In this document: in pieces, positions 27,408 through 36,514 of the stretch
How the letters are laid out: each line of letters begins with the position of its first letter
How positions within the stretch are numbered: position 1 is the first letter of the stretch
NCBI GenBank assembly: GCA_947066815.1
Contig: CAMSZT010000012.1
Span: 22,897 to 86,896 of the forward strand
Direction of reading: 5' to 3'
Length of the DNA: 64,000 nt
Origin: an uncultured Lachnotalea sp.
GTDB taxonomy: Bacteria > Bacillota > Clostridia > Lachnospirales > Lachnospiraceae
Notes under the pieces: generated by a model
Seen by the model: only the letters and a program-made list of their open reading frames with translations
Database searches by the model: none
What the model was told of the DNA's origin: nothing
Made by a program: the position numbers and the translations under genes

Positions 27408-27468
27408 GCGAAGGGATCATTTCTACAAAGTCAACAATCCAGGTGTGAGAAAAAGCATCATTTCTACA
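27389..27468 (+). repeat. Tandem copy of a gene 3' end (39 bp, two copies)
   Basis: Copies 27389-27427 and 27430-27468 share about 29 of 39 positions. Both encode STIQV then a stop (TAA in the first, TGA in the second) and both continue into ATCATTTCTACA. Most codon differences are synonymous, so the second looks like the surviving end of a deleted paralogue. Confidence 0.75.
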
Positions 27469-27485
27469 TCAATATTTTGAAAACG

Positions 27486-27526
27486 TCAGAAAAGGCGGCG
27501 GCCTTGTCCGCCAAGCGGCCACCGCC
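27486..27526 (-). terminator. Terminator of the Bce-type operon
   Basis: GC-rich stem between 27494 and 27526 (GGCGGcGGCC paired with GGCCaCCGCC). In the minus direction it is followed by TTTTCTGACGTTTTC. It lies a few nt past the permease stop. Confidence 0.75.
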
Positions 27527-27533
27527 AGAAATC

Positions 27534-29549
27534 CTACCGCACGATCCGGTAGTACACCCTCGCCGTCAGCCGGTAGACCACCAGGTAAAACAGGCCGAAG
27601 GCGGCGATGGTGCAGGCGGTGCAGACGGCAAAGAGCGTCACGTTGCGCATGTTGAAGAGGGACAGCACCCTGGTCAGGAAGGGAAAGGCCACGGCCACGT
27701 GGATGCCCGCCCCGACAAGCGGCAGGAAAAACACCGTGAGCACCTGGGAATGGATGGAACGGCGGATCTCCTTTCCGCTCATGCCCACCTTCTTCATGAT
27801 GGCGAACCGGGCTGCGTCGTCATACCCCTCCGAGAGCTGCTTGTAATAGATGATCAACACCGTGGCCATCAGAAACAGGATCCCCAGGAACACGCCGATG
27901 AAAAACAGGCCGCCGAAAATCCCGAGACTCCCCTCCTTGGAGCCGGCCACGCTGCTTACGGAAACCGGAAGCTCCGCACCGCCGTCCTCCGCCCTTCCGG
28001 CCAGCCGGTGGAACAAAAGGTCCGATGTCTGCGACTGGAGTTCCTCCGAGCCGCCTACGTCAAAGCCATAGACAAGCTCCGGCGTGGAGGCGTTCTCCCC
28101 ATAAGCCTCCCTCTGCATCCCATTCAGCACTTCAAACTCTTCCCCTCCGGCCACCACCAGAAGATAACTGTAGGTGTTGCTGCCGGCCGTTCTCGCCACG
28201 CCGCCCGGAAGCTTTTTCTTCGTGCCCACGATCTGGTATTCCCGTCCCATGACCGTGACGCTCCCCTCCCGGAACCGATTCCCCGGCGCTCCCGCCAGGA
28301 AGGCTTCCCCCTCCGAGAGGACCACGTTCTCCCCCGTAAGCCGCCCGTAGTCCTCCGCCGTCATGACATAGAGAGTTCGGAGGGCGTTCATCTCCAGGAT
28401 CGAGGCGTCGTCCGCATCCACCACCAGGTCATTCCCCCGCTCCAGCACGGAAAATCCCAGAAGCCCATAGGAAGCCTCCCCCGAAGGCGCAAGCCCTTCC
28501 TCCGAGAGGATCTGTCCCGTAAGCCCTTTTAACTCCTCCTCCGCTTCCGCCGAATAATCCCCCGACGTGATCTGGATCTCCCGGAAATTCTCCGCCCGGG
28601 CGATGTCGTCGATCCCCATATAGAGACTTAAGCTGGAGGACACCATGACCAGCACCATGGTGGAGAGCACGCAGATATTGGCAAGCCCCACCGCATTCTG
28701 CCGCATCCGGTACAGCATCCCCGACACGGAAATGAAATGATCCGCCTTATAATAATACCCCTTGCGGCTCCTGAGAAACTTGAGCAAGGCAATACTCCCG
28801 GCCGTGAACATGAAATAGGTCCCGATGACCACAAAGGCCGCCGCCACGAAAAACAGGGCCAGTGCCGCCACCGGATTTTTGATGGAGACCGCCATGGCAT
28901 AACCGATCCCCAGAAAGACGACTCCCAGAAGGGCCGTGATCCATCTGGTCCTCGGCTCCCGCTCCCCCGCCCGGCTCTCCTGCAAAAGCTCCATGGGGCT
29001 CTTGAACTGAATCCGGCGCACGCTGTTTAAAAAAATCGCCGCAAAGATCACCAGAAACAGGATCCCGGTATCCCGAAACGCCTTTCCGGAGAAGTAAAAG
29101 CCCAAGGGGACCCCGCCGCCGAACATGCGCAGGACCAGCAGGAACATCAGCTTGTCGAGGAGCATCCCGAAGCCAAGGCCAAAGACCAGCGAAAACGCCC
29201 CCGTGCCCGCCGTCTCCCAGAACAGCATCCGGGCCAGGTGCCGCTTCTCCATCCCCAAGATGTTATACAGGGCCAGTTCCCGCCGCCTCTGCTTCATCAG
29301 GAAGCTGTTGGTATAAAATAAGAAGATCACCGCAAAAAGCGCCACCACGCCGCTGGCCATGTTAAGAGTCGAACGGACGGTGTTCCCTCCGATCACCTGG
29401 CCGACGCCCGGATTGTCCGCCAGGGAACAGATGATGAAATACATGGCCGCCGTGACGATGCAGGTCAGAAGATAGGGGAAATATACCCTGCCGTTCTTGC
29501 GGATGTTGGAAGCGGCCAGCTTCGGATAAAAAAACATCTGGTTACTCAT
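27534..29549 (-). CDS. Bce-type ABC transporter permease (FtsX family)
   Basis: Large permease of a peptide-antibiotic detoxification or sensing transporter, about 671 aa. The arrangement is one N-terminal helix, then clusters of helices and a large extracellular domain of roughly 200 residues (about 310-520), as in BceB. The FtsX-like repeats are visible near the beginning (ALYNILGMEKRHLARMLFWE) and end (RFAIMKKVGMSGKEIRRSI). The ATG at 29549 has GGGAGG upstream and overlaps the ATPase stop by 8 nt. BceAB transporters free targets such as undecaprenyl pyrophosphate from bacitracin-like antibiotics; the ligand here is unknown. Confidence 0.9.
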   Translation of the reverse strand: MSNQMFFYPKLAASNIRKNGRVYFPYLLTCIVTAAMYFIICSLADNPGVGQVIGGNTVRSTLNMASGVVALFAVIFLFYTNSFLMKQRRRELALYNILGMEKRHLARMLFWETAGTGAFSLVFGLGFGMLLDKLMFLLVLRMFGGGVPLGFYFSGKAFRDTGILFLVIFAAIFLNSVRRIQFKSPMELLQESRAGEREPRTRWITALLGVVFLGIGYAMAVSIKNPVAALALFFVAAAFVVIGTYFMFTAGSIALLKFLRSRKGYYYKADHFISVSGMLYRMRQNAVGLANICVLSTMVLVMVSSSLSLYMGIDDIARAENFREIQITSGDYSAEAEEELKGLTGQILSEEGLAPSGEASYGLLGFSVLERGNDLVVDADDASILEMNALRTLYVMTAEDYGRLTGENVVLSEGEAFLAGAPGNRFREGSVTVMGREYQIVGTKKKLPGGVARTAGSNTYSYLLVVAGGEEFEVLNGMQREAYGENASTPELVYGFDVGGSEELQSQTSDLLFHRLAGRAEDGGAELPVSVSSVAGSKEGSLGIFGGLFFIGVFLGILFLMATVLIIYYKQLSEGYDDAARFAIMKKVGMSGKEIRRSIHSQVLTVFFLPLVGAGIHVAVAFPFLTRVLSLFNMRNVTLFAVCTACTIAAFGLFYLVVYRLTARVYYRIVR

Positions 29550-30309
29550 GACGGCCACCTCCCGTCGCAATCATGGTCAGCGTGTCGGAAATCTTCTGAT
29601 AGAGCTGCTCCGAGGTGTCCCTTCCCTTATAGATCTGGTGGAACACCTCGCCGTCCTTGATGAACAGCACCCGCTTCGCCTTGCTGGCCGCCCGGACGCT
29701 GTGGGTCACCATGACGATGGTCTGCCCGCCGTCATTTAAGAGGCCGAAAAGTTCCAGCAGGTTTTCCGATGCCCTGGAATCCAGCGCCCCCGTGGGCTCA
29801 TCCGCCAGAAGGAGCTCCGGCTCGGTGATGACAGCCCTGGCCACCGCCGCCCTCTGCTTCTGCCCGCCGGACACCTCGTAGGGAAATTTAGAGAGGATCT
29901 GGGCGATCCCCAGCCGCCCGGCGACCTCCTGGAGCCTCTGCTCCATCTCCCCGTACCGCTTTCCCGCCAGCACCAGCGGAAGGAAAATATTATCCCGAAT
30001 TGAAAAATTATCCAAAAGATTGAAATCCTGGAAGACAAACCCCAGGTTCTCCCGCCTAAAAGCCGCCAGGTCCCGGTCCGGCACCCCCGAAAGATCCTTG
30101 CCGTTCAAAAACACCTTCCCGCCCGTGGGCTTGTCGAGGGCCGCCAGGATATTGAGGAGCGTGGTCTTTCCCGAACCGCTCTCCCCCATGATCGCCGTGT
30201 ATTCCCCCTTCTCCACGGAAAAACTCACGCTCCGCAGAGCCTCCACCTGGTTTCCGCCAAACCTGGTCGTATAAATTTTGTTGAGCTGCTTCACATCCAG
30301 CATCGCCAT
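29542..30309 (-). CDS. Bce-type ABC transporter ATP-binding protein
   Basis: 255-aa ATPase of the LolD/MacB/BceA class: GESGSGKTTL (Walker A), VSGGQKQRAAVARA (signature), ELLLADEPTGALD (Walker B) and VTHSVRAA (His switch). AAGGAGG lies before the ATG. Overlaps the permease gene. It follows the histidine kinase gene by 218 nt, a gap probably holding the promoter induced by the cognate regulator, which contains an inverted repeat GTCACAG/CTGTGAC near 30334-30378. Confidence 0.93.
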   Translation of the reverse strand: MAMLDVKQLNKIYTTRFGGNQVEALRSVSFSVEKGEYTAIMGESGSGKTTLLNILAALDKPTGGKVFLNGKDLSGVPDRDLAAFRRENLGFVFQDFNLLDNFSIRDNIFLPLVLAGKRYGEMEQRLQEVAGRLGIAQILSKFPYEVSGGQKQRAAVARAVITEPELLLADEPTGALDSRASENLLELFGLLNDGGQTIVMVTHSVRAASKAKRVLFIKDGEVFHQIYKGRDTSEQLYQKISDTLTMIATGGGRHE

Positions 30310-30527
30310 GGCTTACGCCTCCTTACATTTAGTCACAGACGGCACCGCACCGCATCCGGTTCCCCGCCGCCTGTGACCAGTATACAAAAATAGGAACTGC
30401 CCTGCCATGCATCCGGCTTACATTTCCCCCCGCAGCCTTACAAAATTGAAAGCTTCGACGCTCCTGCCCTGCATTTCTCATCTTGTGTTCTGTAAGGATT
30501 CCGGTGCAAAATGCCGCCCGGGAGCGT

Positions 30528-31508
30528 CTACTCCGGGCGCACCGCCGCCTCGTCCATGCGGATGCTCACCTTCGTCCCCACTCCCGGCTCCGACTCGATG
30601 GTGATGACGTGGGACAGCTTTTTACAGATTTCCCGGCACAGGGAAAGCCCGATGCCCGTGGCGCTCCCCACGATCCGGCCGTTCTCCCCGGTAAAGCCCC
30701 GCTCCCAGATCCTGGGCAGGTCCGCCGGGTCGATGCCAATGCCCGTGTCCTCGATGACCAGGGTTCTCCCGGGCTCCATGTAGATTCGGATTCCGCCCTC
30801 CCTGGTGTATTTGAGGGCATTGGAGAGAAGCTGTTCCACCACAAAGGACAGCCATTTTTCATCGGTGAGCACCTCCGTGTCCGTCTCCTCCAGGGAACAG
30901 GACAGCTTTTTCCGGATAAAGAGCGGGGCAAATTTCCGCACCGCCTGCCGGAGTATGGGCAGAAGCGGCAGCCTGCGGATCACAAAATCCGTCCCGTCGC
31001 CGGAAAGCCGCAGATAAGAGAGCACCATGCCCACGTACTGTTCCACGCCGAAAAGCTCCGCAAGGAGCATCCGGTCCCTGGCCTCGTTCTCGTCCAGGAG
31101 AAGTCTCATGGCCGCAATGGGCGTCTTCACCTGATGGACCCACATGGTATAGTAATCCATCTGCCCCTTTCGTTCCTCCCGCCACTCCTCCGTAAGCCGT
31201 CTCCGCTCCTCCCATTCCTGTCTCACAAGGGCCCGCCAGAGTTCCGCCTCCCCGTTTCCCGCCTCCGGGAGAAGCGAAAGCTCCGCCAGGGGCCGCTCCA
31301 GAAGCCACAAAAGCTCCCGTCTCCGTTTCCGGTAATAAAAAAAGTCCCCAAGGACCACGCACCCCAGGAAAACCACGCAGAGCAGAAACCCATATCCCAC
31401 GGCCCGGAGAGAAAGACGCTCCAGCCAGAACACCAGCAGAAAGATCCCGGTACAGGAAAGGAGCAGAACAGCCCCCTTCCAGCGGTCCCTTACATAACGA
31501 ACGATCAC
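30528..31508 (-). CDS. Bce-type intramembrane-sensing histidine kinase
   Basis: 326 aa. Two N-terminal membrane helices (about 11-29 and 35-57) with almost no extracellular loop, typical of kinases that sense through their transporter partner. The H-box is MWVHQVKTP with His125 as phosphoacceptor, the N-box EQLLSNALKYT, and the ATP-lid boxes EDTGIGI and GSATGIGLSL. Starts at GTG with GAGGGGG upstream. It should phosphorylate the response regulator at 31964-32638, normally adjacent but here 455 nt away because of inserted repeats. Confidence 0.9.
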   Translation of the reverse strand: MIVRYVRDRWKGAVLLLSCTGIFLLVFWLERLSLRAVGYGFLLCVVFLGCVVLGDFFYYRKRRRELLWLLERPLAELSLLPEAGNGEAELWRALVRQEWEERRRLTEEWREERKGQMDYYTMWVHQVKTPIAAMRLLLDENEARDRMLLAELFGVEQYVGMVLSYLRLSGDGTDFVIRRLPLLPILRQAVRKFAPLFIRKKLSCSLEETDTEVLTDEKWLSFVVEQLLSNALKYTREGGIRIYMEPGRTLVIEDTGIGIDPADLPRIWERGFTGENGRIVGSATGIGLSLCREICKKLSHVITIESEPGVGTKVSIRMDEAAVRPE

Positions 31509-31548
31509 TGTTGATCACGCCCCCTCACTTTAAATTTATGAACAGGTG

Positions 31549-31660
31549 GAAGCCACTCGGGAAAGAATCCCTCCTGTCTTCCCTGGTCTTGCTTCCACGG
31601 CGCAGAGGGCTTTTCCCGGAAATATTGTCAGAATATTCGACAAGTTTTTGAGTTTCTCAA
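31549..31660 (+). repeat. Dispersed 112-bp repeat, copy A
   Basis: About 85% identical to 36387-36498, with an almost perfect 40-bp core starting TTGCTTCCACGGCGCAGAGG. No gene explains it. It lies just upstream of the histidine kinase gene, inside the gap that splits the two-component pair. Copy B has a palindromic partner arm; this copy does not, so it is probably truncated. Confidence 0.8.
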
Positions 31661-31689
31661 TTACCCCCCCCCCGCCTCCCCGCAAAGCC

Positions 31690-31949
31690 AGGAAGAAAAG
31701 CGGTCCTTTTTCGCAGGAAACCCTGCGGGAAGCCGCCCGCCGGTTGTTCCTAAACAGACGGTAGGAAGATTTGGCCGATTTTGCTGCGCCTAGCTCAGGC
31801 GATTTTCTCCGACCCGGTTTGATGGAGGGGAAATCGCCTGTAATAGGCGGCGCAGCAAAATCAGTCAAATCGACGTGTCTGCGTGGAACAACCGGCAGGC
31901 GGCTTCCCACCAGGATCCCCGAAAGCGAAAAAGAACCGCCTTTCTTCCG
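31690..31949. repeat. 260-bp palindromic element, MITE-like
   Basis: Arms 31691-31810 and 31827-31948 are imperfect inverted copies. Terminal GGAAGAAAAGCGG pairs with CCGCCTTTCTTCC, then GGGAAGCCGCC(C/T)GCCGGTTGTTCC, then GATTTTGCTGCGCC and CAGGCGATTT, around a short centre near 31811-31826. Small size, long terminal inverted repeats and no coding capacity suggest a non-autonomous mobile element. It is inserted between the response-regulator and kinase genes. Confidence 0.75.
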
Positions 31950-31963
31950 TCTCATTTCCAAAA

Positions 31964-32638
31964 TCACCCCTCCACCAGATACCCGATCCCTTTTTTCGTC
32001 ACGATGAAATCGGCAAGCCCGGCGCCCTCAAGCTTCCGCCTGAGCCTGGTCACATTGACCGTCAGGGTATTGTCGTCCACGTAGCAGTCCGTCTCCCACA
32101 GGCGGTCCATCAGAAGCTCCCTGCTCACCACCCGCCCCTTGTTCTCCATCAGTGTTTTCAAGATCCGGTACTCGTTCTTCGTCAGGTCCACCCGCTCCCC
32201 GCCCACGGTGAGGGCGGCCGCATCCAAATCGAGGACCGCTCCCCCGTACTCCAGAAGCTCCGTCTGGGGACCGAAGTCATAGGTCCGTCTGAGGATTGCC
32301 TGCACCTTGGCGGTCAACACCTCCAGACTGAAAGGCTTGGCAACGAAATCATCCCCGCCCATGTTCATGGCCATGACGATGTTCATATTGTCGGAGGCAG
32401 AGGAGAGGAAGAGGATCGGCACCTTGGAAAGCTTCCGGAGCTCCTGGCACCAGTGATAGCCGTTGTAAAAGGGCAGTCCGATGTCAAGGAGCACCAACTG
32501 GGGCCTACAGGAGAGAAATTCCCCCGTCACGTTCCGGAAATCCCGGGCAACGGACACTTCCATGCCCCAGGACTCCAGATGCTTTTTCACCTGGGAGGCA
32601 ATGACCTCGTCGTCCTCCACGATCAACACCCGGTACAA
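31964..32638 (-). CDS. Bce-type OmpR family response regulator
   Basis: 224 aa. Receiver domain with phosphoacceptor Asp52 in LVLLDIGLP, acidic pocket VEDDE and switch Lys in AKPFSLE; winged-helix output domain with the NTLTVNVTRLRRKL recognition helix and ending VTKKGIGYLVEG. TTG at 32638 has GGAGG 6 nt upstream and gives the usual N-terminus; an in-frame ATG nine codons earlier lacks a ribosome site. Predicted to activate the Bce-type transporter genes at 27534-30309. Confidence 0.9.
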   Translation of the reverse strand: MYRVLIVEDDEVIASQVKKHLESWGMEVSVARDFRNVTGEFLSCRPQLVLLDIGLPFYNGYHWCQELRKLSKVPILFLSSASDNMNIVMAMNMGGDDFVAKPFSLEVLTAKVQAILRRTYDFGPQTELLEYGGAVLDLDAAALTVGGERVDLTKNEYRILKTLMENKGRVVSRELLMDRLWETDCYVDDNTLTVNVTRLRRKLEGAGLADFIVTKKGIGYLVEG

Positions 32639-32707
32639 AAAACTCCTCCTTCCCTCCGCCGTCAAGCCGGCCAGTTCGCCACCGATGACATACTCACGGG
32701 TACATCT

Positions 32708-34258
32708 TTAGTGGCGGAAATGCCGCATTCCCATGAACACCATGGCAATGCCGTACTCGTTGCACTTGTCGATGGAAAGCTGGTCCCTCATGGCTCCGCC
32801 CGGCTGGATGATGGCCGTGATGCCCGCCTCGTGGGCTGCCTCCACGCAGTCCGGGAAGGGGAAGAAGGCGTCCGAGGCCATGACTGCACCCTTCGTAGCC
32901 TCCGGCCCAATCAGCTCCTCCGCATGCTCCGCCGCCTGCTTTGCGGCCCAGATCCGGTTCACCTGGCCGGGCCCGATGCCCACCGACTGCCTGTCTTTCG
33001 CCAGGGCAATGCCGTTGGACTTCACGTACTTGACGACCTTCCAGGCAAACATGAGATCCTCCATCTCCTTCTCCGTGGGCTTCCGCTCCGTCACCACCTG
33101 GACCTCGTCCCCGATCAGTTTGTTGTCAATACCCTGGACGATCAGGCCGCCGTTCACCTTTTTCATGTCCAGCGCATGCGCCCGCTGGGGAACCGTGATG
33201 TCCGGGATCCGCAGCACACGGACATTCTTCTTCTCACAGAGGATGTCCAGCGCTTCCTTCTCATAGGAGGGCGCCATGATGACCTCCAGGAACACTTCCT
33301 TCATCTTGGCCGCCACGGCCGCCGTCACCTCCCGGTTCACCGCCACGATGCCGCCGAAAATGGAGACCTTGTCTGCGCCGTAGGCCTTGTCCCAGGCCGC
33401 CTCGATGGTGGCGCCGCTCCCCACGCCGCAGGGATTTCCGTGCTTGCTGGCCACCACCGTCGGCTCGTCAAACTCCTTGCAAAGCTCCAGCGCCCCGTTG
33501 GCGTCGTTGATGTTGTTGAAGGAGAGCTCCTTGCCGTTCAACTGCTCCGCCGTGTCGAGGGTTCCCCGCTGTTTCCCCACCTCCCGGTAGAAGGCCGCCT
33601 GCTGATGGGGATTCTCGCCGTAGCGCATGCCCTGCACCTTCTCAAAGGTCATGGTCAGCGTTTCCGGCAGGCTGTGGTCCTTCCGCTCCGCCTTCAGATA
33701 ATCGGCGATCATGGTATCATAATTGGATGTATGCATAAATACCTTCTGCATCAGGTAAAACTTCGTGTCCAGGGAAACCCGTCCGTCCTTCTTAAGCTCC
33801 GCAAGGACCGTGCCGTAATCGGCCGGATCCACCACCACGACCACGTCCTGATAATTCTTGGCCGCCGCCCGGAGCATGGTGGGGCCGCCGATGTCGATAT
33901 TCTCCACCGCATCCTCCCTGGTCACGTCCTCCTTCATGATCGTCGCCTTGAAGGGATACAGGTTGACGATAACCATGTCGATGGGCTCGATCTTAAGCTC
34001 CTCAAGCTGCCGCATGTGGTCCGGGTTGGAACGCATGGCCAAAAGCCCCGCATGGACGATTGGATGCAGGGTCTTCACCCGGCCGTCCAGACACTCCGGG
34101 AATCCGGTCAGCTCCGAAATCTCGATGGCCTTTATCCCCTCCTCCGTCAGTTTCCTGTAGGTGCCCCCCGTGGAAATGATCTCCACCCCAAGGGCGGCAA
34201 GCTCCTTCGCCAGCTCCGTGATGCCCGTCTTGTCCGACACACTGATCAATGCTCTCAT
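32708..34258 (-). CDS. purH: Bifunctional AICAR formyltransferase / IMP cyclohydrolase
   Basis: Catalyses the last two steps of de novo IMP synthesis, using 10-formyl-tetrahydrofolate. 516 aa, with the N-terminal MGS-like cyclohydrolase domain ([27 protein letters not shown]) and the C-terminal AICARFT domain ([37 protein letters not shown]). Length and motifs are normal. AAAGGAG precedes the ATG. It stands apart from other pur genes, between the CAP-domain protein gene and the Bce regulator. Confidence 0.97.
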   Translation of the reverse strand: MRALISVSDKTGITELAKELAALGVEIISTGGTYRKLTEEGIKAIEISELTGFPECLDGRVKTLHPIVHAGLLAMRSNPDHMRQLEELKIEPIDMVIVNLYPFKATIMKEDVTREDAVENIDIGGPTMLRAAAKNYQDVVVVVDPADYGTVLAELKKDGRVSLDTKFYLMQKVFMHTSNYDTMIADYLKAERKDHSLPETLTMTFEKVQGMRYGENPHQQAAFYREVGKQRGTLDTAEQLNGKELSFNNINDANGALELCKEFDEPTVVASKHGNPCGVGSGATIEAAWDKAYGADKVSIFGGIVAVNREVTAAVAAKMKEVFLEVIMAPSYEKEALDILCEKKNVRVLRIPDITVPQRAHALDMKKVNGGLIVQGIDNKLIGDEVQVVTERKPTEKEMEDLMFAWKVVKYVKSNGIALAKDRQSVGIGPGQVNRIWAAKQAAEHAEELIGPEATKGAVMASDAFFPFPDCVEAAHEAGITAIIQPGGAMRDQLSIDKCNEYGIAMVFMGMRHFRH

Positions 34259-34312
34259 GTTGTGCTCCTTTCGTTTTCTGTTGTCATGGTCGTTTTCCGC
34301 CGCCGCACTGCT

Positions 34313-36256
34313 TTAAACTCCGTTCTTGCTCACATAGGCATTTGCGGTGCTCCCCGGCGCGCTCCCGCCCCTGGGCACAAGGCAGATCCGAATGCCCTCC
34401 AGACGCTTCCCGTATCCGGCCGTCCCGGCAGGCTCCCCGTTCTTGGCCCAGCCAAGCCACCCGTAGCTCTGGGCATGGACCTGATAATAGACATCATAAT
34501 GCTGTTCCATCTCTCCCGTCAGCCGGATCCGGATGGCCTCCAGGCGCTTCGCCTTTCCGACGGTCCCGCTCACCGCCCCGTTCCCGGCCCAGCCGGATTC
34601 CCAGCCGAGGGACTGCACATGGGTCTGGTACTCCACGCCTCCGGCATGCTTCTGGTTGGAAAGGCGGATCTGGATGCCTTCCAGCCGTTTGGACCGGCCG
34701 GTGGTCCCGCTCACCGCCCCGTCGTTCACATCCCCCTGCCAGCCATAACTCTGTACGTGGGTCGAATACCGGATCAGGGGACACCGGTAGGCGCCGGCCG
34801 TGCTCCCCGGAGCTGCCTCGCCTTTCTTACGCAGGACGATCTCGATCCCCTCCAGACGCTTTGCCTGGCCGGACGTCCCGGCCGGTTCCCCGTTCTTGGC
34901 CCAGCCCAGCCATCCGTAGCTCTGGGCATGGATGTGGTAATAGATATCATATTTCTGCGCCATCTCCCCGGTGAGACGGATCTGGATGGCCTCCAGACGT
35001 TTGGACTGGCCCTCCGTCCCGCTGTCATCCCCGTTCTTCACCCAATCCGGCTCCCAGCCTTTGCTCTGCACGTGGGTCCGGTACTCGATGCCGCCGCCCA
35101 CATCCTGGCCCGCCAGGCTGATCCGGATGGCCTCCAGACGTTTGGACTGGCCCTCCGTCCCGCTCATGGCCCCGTTGTACCGAAGCTCCTGCCAGCCGAT
35201 GCTCTGCACATGAGTCTGATAGACGACCGAGGTGTCAGCCTCCACCTGAAAGCTGGTCTCCGCCCCCTGGTAGGATACCTGCACGTTCTGCACCTTTCCT
35301 CCGGCGGCGCCGTACCCGCTGCACATCTCGTCCATGACCGGAAGGTAACTGGTCCCGTGGGGGCAGGTCACCTCCAGGACAAGCCCCATATCGTCGATCG
35401 AACGTCCGGGAATCATTTTCAGCACGCCGGACGCATTCCGGACCGAGATCCGGGACGGGCTGCAGGTGCCGGCAAAGAGCTGCACCCAGTTCCGTCTGTA
35501 CTCCGAGGAATCCTTCTGCAGATATCCGGCGCCCATATGAGTGTATTCCTCATTCAGTATATTCCTTCTATGTCCCGGACTGTTCATCCAGGCATTTACC
35601 ACCTCGGCGGGGCTCCTCTGGCCGCCTGCGATGTTTTCCCCGGCTACCTGGCAGGCGACTCCCGCCTCCCCAAAGGCCGTAAAAAACATTGTACCGTCCG
35701 GCCTCTCGTGGGCCATCTTGGATGCGAGCTCATTTTTCCGGATATCGCAGGCCCTCTGCAGCGTCGGATAGGTGGACACCGGCTGCCGCCTGTTCTCCAT
35801 CCGCTCCTTGTTGGTCAGACGCAGGATCTCCCACTCCTCCGCCGAACAGGGCAGGGACGCGTCGTAGAGGGGGATCTCCTCCCGGAAAGAGCCGTCCGCC
35901 GCATCCGCGGACTGTCCCGGCGCTGCGGCAAGCAGCGGCTCCGTGGCCTCCTCCGTTTCTGGCAGAGGCTCTGCGGTCTCCGCTGCCTCCGGCACTTCTG
36001 CCCGCCCCTCCGGTCCGGTTGTTTCCGGCTGCTCTGCCTGTTCCCCTGTCTCCGGCTGCCCTGATGCTTCCGGCGGGAGCTCCGCGGTCTCCGATGCTTC
36101 CGACAGTCCTGCCTCGTTTAAATCCTCCTGCCATCCCGCGGTTTCTGTCATTTCCGGCACGGGCTCCGTGGTCTCTGCCCATGCCGTCATCGGGCGGAGC
36201 AGGCAAAGCCCGCACGCCAGAAGCAGCGCCGGTATTCTTGTCTGGTTACTTTTCAT
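34313..36256 (-). CDS. Secreted CAP-domain protein with six ChW repeats
   Basis: 647 aa. Signal peptide (cleavage after AWA near residue 26), then a Glu/Thr/Pro-rich low-complexity region to about 120, then a CAP/SCP domain (about 140-270; LRLTNKERMENRRQPV, NSPGHRRNIL and HMGAGY are typical). A short linking domain and six clostridial hydrophobic-Trp (ChW) repeats follow, each with the pattern HVQS-x-GW ... G-x-x-G-T-x-G-x-x-KRLE-x-I. The repeats form two triplets (1-3 and 4-6): units 3 and 6 share LGWAKNGEPAGT and the tail APGSTA, so a three-unit block was probably duplicated. ChW proteins are cell-surface proteins with adhesion or polymer-binding roles; ligand unknown. Confidence 0.92.
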   Translation of the reverse strand: MKSNQTRIPALLLACGLCLLRPMTAWAETTEPVPEMTETAGWQEDLNEAGLSEASETAELPPEASGQPETGEQAEQPETTGPEGRAEVPEAAETAEPLPETEEATEPLLAAAPGQSADAADGSFREEIPLYDASLPCSAEEWEILRLTNKERMENRRQPVSTYPTLQRACDIRKNELASKMAHERPDGTMFFTAFGEAGVACQVAGENIAGGQRSPAEVVNAWMNSPGHRRNILNEEYTHMGAGYLQKDSSEYRRNWVQLFAGTCSPSRISVRNASGVLKMIPGRSIDDMGLVLEVTCPHGTSYLPVMDEMCSGYGAAGGKVQNVQVSYQGAETSFQVEADTSVVYQTHVQSIGWQELRYNGAMSGTEGQSKRLEAIRISLAGQDVGGGIEYRTHVQSKGWEPDWVKNGDDSGTEGQSKRLEAIQIRLTGEMAQKYDIYYHIHAQSYGWLGWAKNGEPAGTSGQAKRLEGIEIVLRKKGEAAPGSTAGAYRCPLIRYSTHVQSYGWQGDVNDGAVSGTTGRSKRLEGIQIRLSNQKHAGGVEYQTHVQSLGWESGWAGNGAVSGTVGKAKRLEAIRIRLTGEMEQHYDVYYQVHAQSYGWLGWAKNGEPAGTAGYGKRLEGIRICLVPRGGSAPGSTANAYVSKNGV

Positions 36257-36325
36257 TTCCCGGTTTCCCCTTTCTCTAAATATCTCTCATAAAGACAATC
36301 GCGAAATTCGAAATTGCAGGAACAT

Positions 36326-36498
36326 TCTGGCAATAGGTCCGTCCAAAGCCTGCAGCGCCAAACGTTCCAGCAAGCCCAGAACCGCAGAAGGCACTCGAGA
36401 AAGAGTCTCTCCTGCCTTCTCTGGTCTTGCTTCCACGGCGCAGAGGGCTTTTCCCGGAAATATTGCCAGAATGTTCGACAAATATTTGAGCTTCGCAA
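36326..36498. repeat. Palindromic element containing dispersed repeat copy B
   Basis: GAACATTCTGGCAATA near 36326 pairs perfectly with TATTGCCAGAATGTTC ending near 36476. The interior arms are also imperfectly complementary around a centre near 36400. The right half (36387-36498) is copy B of the 112-bp repeat found at 31549-31660. No open frame is credible. It fills the 258-nt gap between the CAP-protein and AIM24-like genes. Confidence 0.7.
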
Positions 36499-36514
36499 CT
36501 GCCTTCCTGTCTCC

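Noticed and set aside
31883..36064. A 1393-codon open frame on the plus strand
   Set aside because: It lies antisense to the response regulator, purH and CAP/ChW genes, all strongly identified; high GC content keeps the antisense frame open.
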